Below, piece by piece: positions 1-5,944 of a stretch of DNA of 5,944 nt. The DNA is taken from assembly GCA_030650265.1 (NCBI GenBank), contig JAUSEJ010000374.1:1-5944 (forward strand), given 5' to 3'. Source of the stretch: Dehalococcoidia bacterium. Its GTDB lineage: Bacteria; Chloroflexota; Dehalococcoidia; JACPQF01. The notes beneath the pieces were generated by a model, which saw nothing but the letters and a program-made list of their open reading frames with translations, was not told the origin of the DNA and ran no database searches. The stretch's first letter is position 1, and every line of letters begins with the position of its first letter. Both the position numbers and the translations under genes were made by a program.

Positions 1-474
1 GCTTCGCCGTGGGGGGAGGCTGCGACCTCGCCGCGTCTTGCGACCTGCGCCTCGCCGCCGCAGATGCCAGACTGGGCATGACGCCAGCCAAAGCTGGGGG
101 TGATGTACACCTACGACGGCATCCAGCGCTTTATCGACCTTGTGGGCGTGGGTGGAGCCAAGGAGATATTCTTCACCGGCAGCTTGGTCGACGCCCGGCG
201 GGCCAAGGAGATGGGTCTCGTCAATCGTATAGCGCCGGCCGCAGAGCTCGCCTCCATGACCTACGCCGTCGCTCAGGAAATCGCGGCGGATGCCCCGCTT
301 TCGGTCAGCGGGATGGAGGCCACCATAAACAAGCTCACGGGCTTTCGCCGACTGACCGCCGACGAGGAAGCCGAGCTCGCTTCGCTCGTCATGAAATGTG
401 CGTCGAGCGAGGATCTTAAGGAGGGACAGCAGGCCTTCCTCGAGAAGCGTAGGCCAAACTTCCGCGGCCGCTGA
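1..474 (+). pseudogene. Enoyl-CoA hydratase/isomerase (crotonase) family, 3' part, frameshifted
   Basis: This is the C-terminal part of a crotonase-fold protein; the gene begins left of the window. Codons from base 3 give FAVGGGCDLAASCDLRLAA, the oxyanion-hole region of the family, and run to about base 92. The frame then shifts by +1, and translation from about base 94 gives LGVMYTYDGIQRF and continues to the TGA at 472-474, ending in the family-typical AFLEKRRPNF tail. Removing one base from the AAAG run at 90-93 restores PAKLGVMY without a break, so the defect is a single insertion, real or a sequencing error. The two positions that hold catalytic glutamates in classical hydratases (E144 and E164 in the rat enzyme) appear to be Asp, in GGGCDLA, and Pro, in MTPAK. 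The substrate and even the reaction are therefore unclear: hydratase, isomerase, hydrolase and decarboxylase are all possible in this superfamily. The frame call is solid; whether the gene is truly dead is not. Confidence 0.85.
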
Positions 475-487
475 GAACTGTATTCTC

Positions 488-623
488 ACCACGGAGACAC
501 GGAGGCACGGAGTTTTCTATGGTCGTATATAGCGAATGTTTTCCGGTCTGTGCGGACTGCGCCACGAATAAGAATCAAAAAAGGAGCCGCGAGTTTCCCT
601 CCGTGTCTCCGTGCCTCCGTGGT
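488..623. repeat. Long inverted repeat with 8-bp tandem units in each arm
   Basis: The left arm (488-512) and right arm (599-623) are 25 nt each and reverse complementary at 23 positions, with one further G:U pair and one A:C mismatch if transcribed. Each arm is itself made of tandem 8-bp units of the form ACGGAGRC (or its complement). The 86-nt spacer has no open frame of note. The element sits between the stop at 474 and the MmgE/PrpD start at 671. It resembles a dispersed palindromic intergenic element that I recall, without having checked, from many environmental bacterial genomes. No transposase or clear target duplication is visible. There is no T-run after the right arm, so it is not a classical intrinsic terminator, although the RNA would fold strongly. 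Confidence 0.85.
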
Positions 624-658
624 AATAACCTGACTACGTGACTCCTGTCATCTATGAA

Positions 659-664
659 AGGAGG
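659..664 (+). promoter_or_regulatory. Shine-Dalgarno site that fixes the MmgE/PrpD start
   Basis: AGGAGG lies 6 nt before the ATG at 671. It would fall inside the coding region if the in-frame GTG at 638 were used. This favours the ATG as the real start. Confidence 0.85.
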
Positions 665-670
665 AGAAGA

Positions 671-2029
671 ATGAGCGTAGCAGAGATAGTCGCTCGATTT
701 GTGGCCGAAACCGGGTTTGACGAAGTACCGGCTCAGGCCATCGAGTTTGCCAAGGGGGCTATCCGTGACTGCATTGGGGTTACCCTGGCGGCGGTGGGTG
801 AGCCATCGAGCGCGGCTATGCTAGAACTCGTGCAGGAGTTGGGCGGCAACCCCAGTTCTAGGATTTTGGGCAGCGGAATCAAGTCGTCGCCGCGTCTCGC
901 CGCTTTGGCCAACGGCACGATGTCGCATGCCCTCGACTACGACGACATGACCTGGACCATGCAGGGCCATCCCAGCGTGCCGGTGCTGCCGGCGGCACTG
1001 GCCCTCGGCGAATATGTGGGCGCTTCGGGACGGGATGTAGTCCTGGCTTACTTGCTAGGATACGAAGTGGAGACCAAACTGGCCCTCGCCATCGGCGAAA
1101 ACTACTTCTCGCAGGGATGGCACCCGACTGCGGTTTTGGGGACCATGGGGGCGGCAGCGGCCAGCGCGAGAATTCTCGGCCTCTCCCCAACCGAGTCTTG
1201 CATGGCTCTCGGTATTGGCGCTTCTCAAGCCTCGGGACTCAGGGAGGCCTTCGGCACCGACACAAAGCCTTTTCACGCCGGACACGCCGCCAGAAGTGGG
1301 GTGATGGCTACTATGCTCGCTCGAAAGGGGCTGACCGCCAGCATAGCGAGCATAGACGGTCCCCAGGGTTTTCTTAACTCGTTCGGCGGAGGCGGCCAGG
1401 CCACCTTGGGTCCTCTCATGGAGGGGCTCGGTCGTCCTTATGATATCCTCAGACTGCGGCCGGCTATCAAGTGCTACCCTTGTTGCTACGGGACTCACCG
1501 CGGTTTGGACGCCATTCTCTACATTATTTCAAATCAGGAGATCGACCCGAATGCAGTGGACGCGGTGGTCTGCAGTGTGCCTGAAAGGGTACAGAGAAGC
1601 CTTATCCACTCCAATCCGGTCACCGGCCTCGAGGCCAAGTTCAGCCTCGGGTATACGGTAGCCGCAGCCATTGTGGATAAGGGCGTGGTGTTGCGGTCGT
1701 TCACGGATGATCAGGTCATGCGGCCGCAGGTAAGGTCTCTCATGGCCAGGGTGCGGCGGGAACTCAGACATGGAGAATCTCCCGATGACGATCCCACCAT
1801 TGTTACCGTAAAACTGAAGGATGGGCGAGAATTCTCGCATTCGGTTGCGTTCCCCAGGGGAAACCCCGCCATACCTCTGACCGAAGCCGAGCTCGAGGTA
1901 AAATACTGCGATTGCGCCCGTGAGGCTCTGTCAGAGGAAGACGTCCAGCGATCATCGGAGATGCTGTCCCGGTTGGAGGAATTGACAGCCATCAGAATGC
2001 TCACCAGCATTTTGGGCAAGAGACGATAG
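671..2029 (+). CDS. MmgE/PrpD family protein (2-methylcitrate dehydratase-like)
   Basis: A 452-residue protein, close to the usual family length. MmgE/PrpD proteins are cytosolic and include 2-methylcitrate dehydratase (methylcitrate cycle) and cis-aconitate decarboxylase, which act on tricarboxylic or related acids. Family signatures are visible in order: HALDYDD (residues 86-92), GHPSVPVLPA with H100, WHPTAVLG with H151, KPFHAGHAARSG from K199, KCYPCC (267-272) and EAKFSLGY (from E321). The C-terminal domain contains VTVKLKDG and the tail expected for the family. The ATG at 671 is preferred over the in-frame GTG at 638 because of the AGGAGG just upstream and because the protein then begins in family style (MSVAEIVARF). 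No methylcitrate synthase or lyase gene is nearby, so prpD should not be assigned. The adjacent crotonase-family gene suggests a CoA-linked or organic-acid pathway, but the substrate is unknown. The frame is intact. Confidence 0.93.
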   Translation: MSVAEIVARFVAETGFDEVPAQAIEFAKGAIRDCIGVTLAAVGEPSSAAMLELVQELGGNPSSRILGSGIKSSPRLAALANGTMSHALDYDDMTWTMQGHPSVPVLPAALALGEYVGASGRDVVLAYLLGYEVETKLALAIGENYFSQGWHPTAVLGTMGAAAASARILGLSPTESCMALGIGASQASGLREAFGTDTKPFHAGHAARSGVMATMLARKGLTASIASIDGPQGFLNSFGGGGQATLGPLMEGLGRPYDILRLRPAIKCYPCCYGTHRGLDAILYIISNQEIDPNAVDAVVCSVPERVQRSLIHSNPVTGLEAKFSLGYTVAAAIVDKGVVLRSFTDDQVMRPQVRSLMARVRRELRHGESPDDDPTIVTVKLKDGREFSHSVAFPRGNPAIPLTEAELEVKYCDCAREALSEEDVQRSSEMLSRLEELTAIRMLTSILGKRR

Positions 2030-2083
2030 ATTTCGACTCTGAAGCAGTGCATAGGGATTTTGACAGCAAACCTCTGGCTATTT

Positions 2084-2114
2084 GGGCGGCCCCTCCAGCA
2101 TGCCGCCCTTCTCC
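2084..2114 (+). terminator. Possible weak hairpin terminator after the MmgE/PrpD gene
   Basis: GGGCGGC (2084-2090) and GCCGCCC (2102-2108) form a perfect 7-bp GC-rich stem with an 11-nt loop. Only TTCTCC follows rather than a proper T-run, so intrinsic termination is doubtful. The position, 55 bp after the stop and just before the next promoter, fits a transcript boundary. Confidence 0.35.
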
Positions 2115-2132
2115 ATGCATTCATTACGATTG

Positions 2133-2162
2133 TTGACTGGACTCCCCCCTTTTCCGTATACT
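2133..2162 (+). promoter_or_regulatory. Sigma70-type promoter of the nurA-HAS-herA operon
   Basis: TTGACT (2133-2138) and TATACT (2157-2162) are separated by 18 bp, close to the sigma70 consensus. Transcription would begin near 2169, giving a leader of about 24 nt before the GTG at 2193. The upstream in-frame TTG at 2082 lies before this promoter and so cannot be the start on this transcript. The C-rich spacer (CCCCCC at 2143-2149) is unusual, but I see no clear operator. Confidence 0.65.
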
Positions 2163-2179
2163 TGGCCAATAAAGCCAGC

Positions 2180-2184
2180 GGGAG
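2180..2184 (+). promoter_or_regulatory. Ribosome binding site for the NurA-family gene
   Basis: GGGAG lies 8 nt before the GTG at 2193. Together with the promoter it supports that start. The out-of-frame ATG at 2191 overlaps it and is not used for this protein. Confidence 0.6.
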
Positions 2185-2192
2185 TCCGTCAT

Positions 2193-3407
2193 GTGTCTTT
2201 AGACCTTAGACAAATCACCCCCCAGATCGAGGAGATGGCAGACAATCTGCGTGATACTTCGCGCCATGTTGAAGAGCAGGTTGCCAAAACCGTTGAAGTC
2301 TTTCACGACCAGGGCAGGCAGTTCGACCGGTTAAAGGCCAAAATCGTCTCGAGTAAGGGCAAAACTACCTGGCTTGTTGCTGGACTGAAGAGCGGTCTGG
2401 ACCCTGTTTATGACTCACCAAAGCCATTGGGCGATTATGTGACCGTGGGCGTGGACGGCTCCCAAATTGGCGTTGACCGCCATAGCCCCGTCCAGTGCTG
2501 TCTTATCAACGTCGGCGCTTGTCTGCTTCAGTACGGCGCTCAACCGCAGGCGCGATTGGAGAGCAAGCCCGTCCTCTACTTTCGTGACGAGGACCTGTTC
2601 ATCGACAGCCCGACTGCTAGTACGGTTCGTCAGCGTCTGGAGGGACCCGTTTTCGCCGCCAAGAGGGAAATCGTTGCCCTTCGGTATCTCGTTGATCTGG
2701 TGAAAGACACTGGCGATGCAGACCCGGTCCTTGCCTTGCTTGACGCTAGCCTGATCCTCTGGCAGCTTGGCGGCAAGAACATCCCCGACTTTGTGAGAGA
2801 TCGGCTGGTCGGCGAAGAATTCCTGCCCTGCCTCGACGAACTGCGAGAGATTGGCGTAAATAAGCGGTTGATGTTGGCCAGTTACATCAGTTCCCCCGGA
2901 TCGACGGACGTGGTTAACGCTTTGCGCGTCGGTATTTGTCCTTTCGAGCCTTCAGACTGCAACCGCCACTGCCCCCCGGCTAAGGGCAGGCAATGCAGCC
3001 AGATGGACGGTGTTCAGGATCGCGACCTTTTTGGCGTGGTGCTGGCTGAGATCGGGACGCGCTCCGAGGTTTTTGTCAGCCCCTCTTTGATTGTGCAGGA
3101 TCACTACAGGGAGCATGAGGTCCATTTCTTTTACGTCAACGTTGGCCCGGAGATCGCCCGCGTGGAGGTTCCTCGATGGGTGGCTGACGACGAGGATCTT
3201 CTGAGTCTGACGCACGGGCTTGTGTTCGACCAGGCGCGCCGCGGCCATGGTTATCCCGTCGCTCTTACCGAAGCCCACGAGCAGGCAGTAGTGTCGGCGG
3301 CGGACCGGGAGAGCTTCTGGTTAATCGTGGATGCCGAACTCGGGCAGAGGCGCATAATAGGTCGATCTTCGGAGAAGAGCCGGAGCAAGATTATAAGAGG
3401 GGTGTAG
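2193..3407 (+). CDS. nurA: NurA domain nuclease with internal four-cysteine cluster
   Basis: A 404-residue protein from the GTG start. NurA nucleases have an RNase H-like core, use Mn2+ and work with the HerA motor to resect DNA ends. The expected acidic residues are visible: D88 in VGVDGSQ, E159 in AAKREIVALR and D184 in LLDASLILW. Near the C-terminus is GYPVALTEAHEQAV, with E360 and H362, which looks like the conserved closing NurA motif. Residues 1-80 are predicted helical and charged (LDLRQITPQIEEMADNL). Between the second Asp and the C-terminal motif is C249-X6-C256-X3-C260-X7-C268, with H259 adjacent. This could hold an Fe-S cluster or zinc and is not part of the archaeal NurA described in the literature. 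The stop is followed after 3 bp by the next gene, so the genes are surely cotranscribed. The NurA assignment is strong given the downstream HerA; the metal cluster is inference. Confidence 0.9.
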   Translation: MSLDLRQITPQIEEMADNLRDTSRHVEEQVAKTVEVFHDQGRQFDRLKAKIVSSKGKTTWLVAGLKSGLDPVYDSPKPLGDYVTVGVDGSQIGVDRHSPVQCCLINVGACLLQYGAQPQARLESKPVLYFRDEDLFIDSPTASTVRQRLEGPVFAAKREIVALRYLVDLVKDTGDADPVLALLDASLILWQLGGKNIPDFVRDRLVGEEFLPCLDELREIGVNKRLMLASYISSPGSTDVVNALRVGICPFEPSDCNRHCPPAKGRQCSQMDGVQDRDLFGVVLAEIGTRSEVFVSPSLIVQDHYREHEVHFFYVNVGPEIARVEVPRWVADDEDLLSLTHGLVFDQARRGHGYPVALTEAHEQAVVSAADRESFWLIVDAELGQRRIIGRSSEKSRSKIIRGV

Positions 3408-3410
3408 ATA

Positions 3411-3998
3411 GTGGCGAACAGAGTCGGCGAGGTAATCGAGTCAGGTACAACTGAATTCATCGCCCAATGCTACGAGCTCCACGAGGCGCCGCCCTTCGGT
3501 AGTTTGGTTAGAGTCGGCGACGGCTCGCTGGCAGTTTATGGCCTTGTGTATAATGTTACGACGGCCAGTCTAGATCCTGGACGGCGTCCCATCGCGAGAG
3601 GGAAGGACGAAGAAGACGAGGCTGCGGTATTTCGCAATAACCCTCAATTAGCGAAACTCTTTCGTACCGATTTCACCTGCCTTGTCGCCGGATATGGCAT
3701 AGCCGGACAGGTCCACCATTTCCTGCCCCCAGCGCCACCGCGCGTTCACGCTTTCGTCTACGAATGTACCGTAGAGGAGGTCGCCGCCTTTACCATGTCT
3801 CTCGATTTCCTTTCATCTCTCCTATCCTCCGGCTTCTCGGGGCCGGGAGATGAATTGGCGGCTGCTTTTCTCCGCCTGGCCGGCAAGGCCAGAATAGATG
3901 ACAATGGGTTTCTCGTCAGGGCGGGAAAAGAACTAGCCGTGCTGCTGTCCGGCGATCTTCGCAGACTGAACGCTATTCTGAGGAGGATGAGGCCATGA
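3411..3998 (+). CDS. Free-standing HAS-barrel domain protein
   Basis: A 195-residue protein starting at GTG, with AAGAGGGG 8 nt upstream. The N-terminal half (about residues 3-100) resembles the HAS barrel, the beta-barrel named from HerA and ATP synthase: RVGEVIESGTTEFIAQCYEL, then GSLVRVGDG and YGLVYNVTT, then RTDFTCLVAGY. The remainder (about 105-195) starts with a proline-rich stretch (FLPPAPPRVHAF) and becomes helical. There is no Walker motif or nuclease motif, so it is probably not an enzyme. In HerA this barrel is the N-terminal surface that docks NurA. A separate copy encoded between nurA and herA suggests an extra structural or adaptor subunit of the complex. It overlaps herA by 4 bp (ATGA), implying translational coupling. 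I recognise the fold by motif resemblance; the function is inferred from context. Confidence 0.75.
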   Translation: MANRVGEVIESGTTEFIAQCYELHEAPPFGSLVRVGDGSLAVYGLVYNVTTASLDPGRRPIARGKDEEDEAAVFRNNPQLAKLFRTDFTCLVAGYGIAGQVHHFLPPAPPRVHAFVYECTVEEVAAFTMSLDFLSSLLSSGFSGPGDELAAAFLRLAGKARIDDNGFLVRAGKELAVLLSGDLRRLNAILRRMRP

Positions 3999-5641
3999 GC
4001 GAAGACGGGCAGCGCGTCGGGAAGCGGTTGGGGATGATCGTCGGCGGATCACTCATGGCAGGCATGGATCTTCGTCTGGATAGTGGCGACTCAATAGAGG
4101 AGATGGCCGTCGGTCGCTATGTAGTCATCGAGGGTCGGAAGAAGAAGTTCTTCGGCATGATCACCGATGTAACACTGGGAACGATCGATCGGCAGATTGA
4201 GATCACGCCCCCCGATATGGCCGATTCTTTCGTAGCGGCGATAATAGCCGGTGCTAGCACCTTTGGTACCGTGCACGTTGCGCCCATGCTCACAATTGGT
4301 CTTGACGCCATTAGCCTCCTCGAAGGTCCCCAACCCGTTAAGACTGTGCCCTCCCACTTCTCGGAGGTCAGGGAAGCCAGCGAAGAAGACGTGTTCACCG
4401 TGTTTGGTCAAGACGACGAAAGCCATTTCTATGTGGGAACCCCTCTGGACATGGAAACCAAAGTTTGTCTCGACCTCAAACGCTTTGGCGAACGAAGCAG
4501 CGGCATCTTCGGCAAAAGCGGCACGGGCAAGACCTTTCTCACCCGCATTCTCCTTATTGGACTGGTCCAAAAGGGAGCGGCGGCCAATCTGATCTTCGAT
4601 ATGCACAACGAGTATGGCTGGGAGGGAAGCTGCGAAGGCGGGCAGAGCAGTACCGTAAAGGGCCTGAAGCAGTTGTTTCCCGCCAAGGTAGCGGTGTTTA
4701 CCCTGGATGAGGAAAGCTCACGGACCAGAAAGGTTCTCACGGATTTCACCGTGGAGATAGGGTATGACCAGGTCGAACCGGAGGACATCGAGATGCTCTC
4801 CGAGTTGCTGGGCCTCTCACCAAGAGCGATGGATGCTATTTATGCCATGGTGAGGAAATATGGCGCCAGCAGATGGCTCGAAACATTTCTGAGTATTGAC
4901 TCAGCGGATGATAGGGATGCCCTTGCCGAATCCTTGAGTCTCCATACGTCGACCCTGCGGGCTCTTAACATGAGCCTGAGTAGACTAAGGCGACTCAAGT
5001 TCCTCGTTCCCAGATCGGTAGAGGACTCCGTCCAAATGATCCTTGGCTATCTCGATCGCGGCTTGAATGTGGTCCTCGAATTCGGCCGCTACTCGGATAT
5101 TCTGGCCTATGTCCTTGTCGCCAATATTCTCACGAGACGCATACACGGAAGATACGTCGAGGCCACCGAACGGGCCATGGGTGACAGGAAACAAATGCCC
5201 CGACAGTTGGTGATAACCATCGAGGAGGCGCACAAATTTCTCAATCCGGAGGTGGCGAAGCAGACCATCTTCGGCACAATCGCCCGGGAGATGCGCAAGT
5301 ACAACGTCACGCTTCTCGTAGTAGACCAGCGGCCGAGCGAGATCGACGAAGAGGTGATGTCGCAGATCGGCACCCGTATCACCTGCCTCCTGGACAACGA
5401 CAAGGATATCGACGCTGTCTTGACGGGAATCTCAGGGAAGAACGACCTGAAGACCGTTTTAGCCAAGCTGGAGACTAAACAGCAAGCCCTGGTTGTTGGC
5501 CACGCTGTCCCCATGCCTGTGGTCATTAGAACGCGGGACTACGGTTCCGCCGAATCCTATCGGGAATTCGGCTTTTCCTCGGCGGTCGAGCTGCGACGCC
5601 GGGCCGAAAAGGACAACGATGACCTATTCGGTGACCGGTGA
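3995..5641 (+). CDS. herA: HerA-family DNA translocase/helicase ATPase
   Basis: A 548-residue HerA/FtsK-superfamily ATPase. The start ATG at 3995 overlaps the preceding stop and has AGGAGG (3981-3986) 8 nt upstream. Residues about 8-85 form the N-terminal HAS barrel (GMIVGGSLMAG, YVVIEGRKKKFFGMITDV). The Walker A motif is GKSGTGKT (173-180, K179), followed by FDMHNEYGW with D202 and H204, typical of HerA. Walker B is VITIEEAHKFL, with E410-E411-A-H413, and DQRPSEID carries R446, followed by SQIGTRI, matching the family's sensor and arginine-finger region. An all-helical insertion lies at about 255-345. HerA is a hexameric ring that moves along duplex DNA and activates NurA; related HerA complexes act in phage defence. 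All ATPase motifs look intact. The 3' end overlaps the convergent transporter gene by 18 bp. The length is close to that of archaeal HerA. Confidence 0.95.
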   Translation: MSEDGQRVGKRLGMIVGGSLMAGMDLRLDSGDSIEEMAVGRYVVIEGRKKKFFGMITDVTLGTIDRQIEITPPDMADSFVAAIIAGASTFGTVHVAPMLTIGLDAISLLEGPQPVKTVPSHFSEVREASEEDVFTVFGQDDESHFYVGTPLDMETKVCLDLKRFGERSSGIFGKSGTGKTFLTRILLIGLVQKGAAANLIFDMHNEYGWEGSCEGGQSSTVKGLKQLFPAKVAVFTLDEESSRTRKVLTDFTVEIGYDQVEPEDIEMLSELLGLSPRAMDAIYAMVRKYGASRWLETFLSIDSADDRDALAESLSLHTSTLRALNMSLSRLRRLKFLVPRSVEDSVQMILGYLDRGLNVVLEFGRYSDILAYVLVANILTRRIHGRYVEATERAMGDRKQMPRQLVITIEEAHKFLNPEVAKQTIFGTIAREMRKYNVTLLVVDQRPSEIDEEVMSQIGTRITCLLDNDKDIDAVLTGISGKNDLKTVLAKLETKQQALVVGHAVPMPVVIRTRDYGSAESYREFGFSSAVELRRRAEKDNDDLFGDR

Positions 5642-5944
5642 CAGGGAGGTGTTAAGGGTGCACCGGCAGAAACAATCCACGCAGACCGCTTCGCATGGCT
5701 CAATATGGATTGTGACGGAACTGTGGGGCAATCGGGACATGATTTCTCCCTCCAGGTGATCGCAGAGGGCATGGGCCTCCAGTACTGTGCTGGTAAGAGG
5801 CAGAACTAGATGAAGATCCAAATGGCGCTCGCTACCGGCCTTCCTCGTTCTCAGATCATGGAACCCCACCAGGTCCCCATAGTGTTCGGTGATGATGCCC
5901 ATCACTTGTTCTTCTTCATCGTCTGGCAGTTTTACGTCAAGAAG
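5624..5944 (-). CDS. Cation diffusion facilitator transporter, C-terminal part
   Basis: On the minus strand, an open frame enters from the right edge and runs 106 residues to a TAG at 5626-5624. It matches the cytoplasmic dimerisation domain of CDF metal exporters: GDLVGFHDLRTRKAG, then DLHLVLP, EAHALCDHLE and VTIHIEPCE. The membrane part with the metal-binding site lies outside the window, so the metal (Zn, Fe, Mn, Co or Cd) cannot be told. The internal GTG at 5905 and ATG at 5902 are not the gene start, because family sequence (LLDVKLPDDEEEQ) continues upstream to the window edge. The tail after HIEP has five cysteines (CEAVCVDCFCRC), possibly a metal-binding tail, and extends past the usual end into the herA coding region. 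The gene is convergent with herA and probably unrelated to it in function. Confidence 0.88.
   Translation of the reverse strand, partial: LLDVKLPDDEEEQVMGIITEHYGDLVGFHDLRTRKAGSERHLDLHLVLPLTSTVLEAHALCDHLEGEIMSRLPHSSVTIHIEPCEAVCVDCFCRCTLNTSLSPVTE

Noticed and set aside
488..623. The inverted repeat as a CRISPR array or an intrinsic terminator
   Set aside because: There are only two arms in opposite orientation with no regularly spaced direct repeats, and no T-run follows the right arm.
630..658. CTGACT with TATGAA 17 bp downstream as a promoter for the MmgE/PrpD gene
   Set aside because: Transcription would start at or inside the Shine-Dalgarno site, leaving almost no leader, and the -10 is a weak match.
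638..670. In-frame GTG at 638 as the start of the MmgE/PrpD gene
   Set aside because: It has no good ribosome site, and the AGGAGG at 659-664 would then lie inside the gene. The ATG at 671 fits the family N-terminus better.
1055..1498. Long minus-strand open frame within the MmgE/PrpD gene
   Set aside because: It lies wholly opposite a gene with clear family motifs and encodes a low-complexity, unrecognisable protein. It is a shadow of codon bias.
2060..2088. TTGACA at 2060-2065 as a second promoter
   Set aside because: At 17 bp spacing the -10 position reads GC-rich TGGGCG, and the nearest AT-rich hexamer, TATTTG at 2079, is only 13 bp away.
4091..4606. 171-codon minus-strand open frame opposite herA
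   Set aside because: It has no recognisable motif or ribosome site and covers the conserved HAS barrel and Walker A coding region of herA.

Overview
The window looks like chromosomal DNA from a moderately GC-rich bacterium (roughly 55-60% G+C by eye). It has Shine-Dalgarno sites, GTG starts, one sigma70-type promoter and compact operons. The bacterial NurA/HerA pair separated by a small HAS-barrel gene resembles arrangements I recall from Chloroflexota (Dehalococcoidia-like lineages). That taxonomic guess comes from family resemblance only and is tentative.

Layout: (1) Bases 1-474 hold the 3' end of an enoyl-CoA hydratase/isomerase-family gene, interrupted by an apparent one-base insertion near 90-93. 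(2) Bases 475-670 are noncoding and contain a long inverted repeat (arms 488-512 and 599-623) whose arms are built of 8-bp tandem units. (3) Bases 671-2029 encode an intact MmgE/PrpD-family protein with a strong Shine-Dalgarno site. (4) Bases 2030-2192 hold a possible weak terminator hairpin and a good promoter (TTGACT, 18 bp, TATACT). (5) Bases 2193-5641 are a tight three-gene operon: a NurA-family nuclease, a free-standing HAS-barrel protein and a HerA-family hexameric ATPase. The first two genes are 3 bp apart and the last two overlap by 4 bp. (6) Bases 5624-5944, on the minus strand, hold the C-terminal part of a cation diffusion facilitator transporter that converges on and overlaps the end of herA by 18 bp.

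The two genes at the left suggest acyl-CoA or organic-acid metabolism. The central operon is the most interesting part. NurA and HerA form a DNA end-resection nuclease-translocase in archaea and some bacteria, and HerA-based complexes also act in phage defence. Here the set has a dedicated promoter, an extra HAS-barrel subunit between nuclease and motor, and a four-cysteine cluster inside the NurA-like protein that could bind an Fe-S cluster or zinc. This is a recognisable system with unusual parts rather than a wholly new one.
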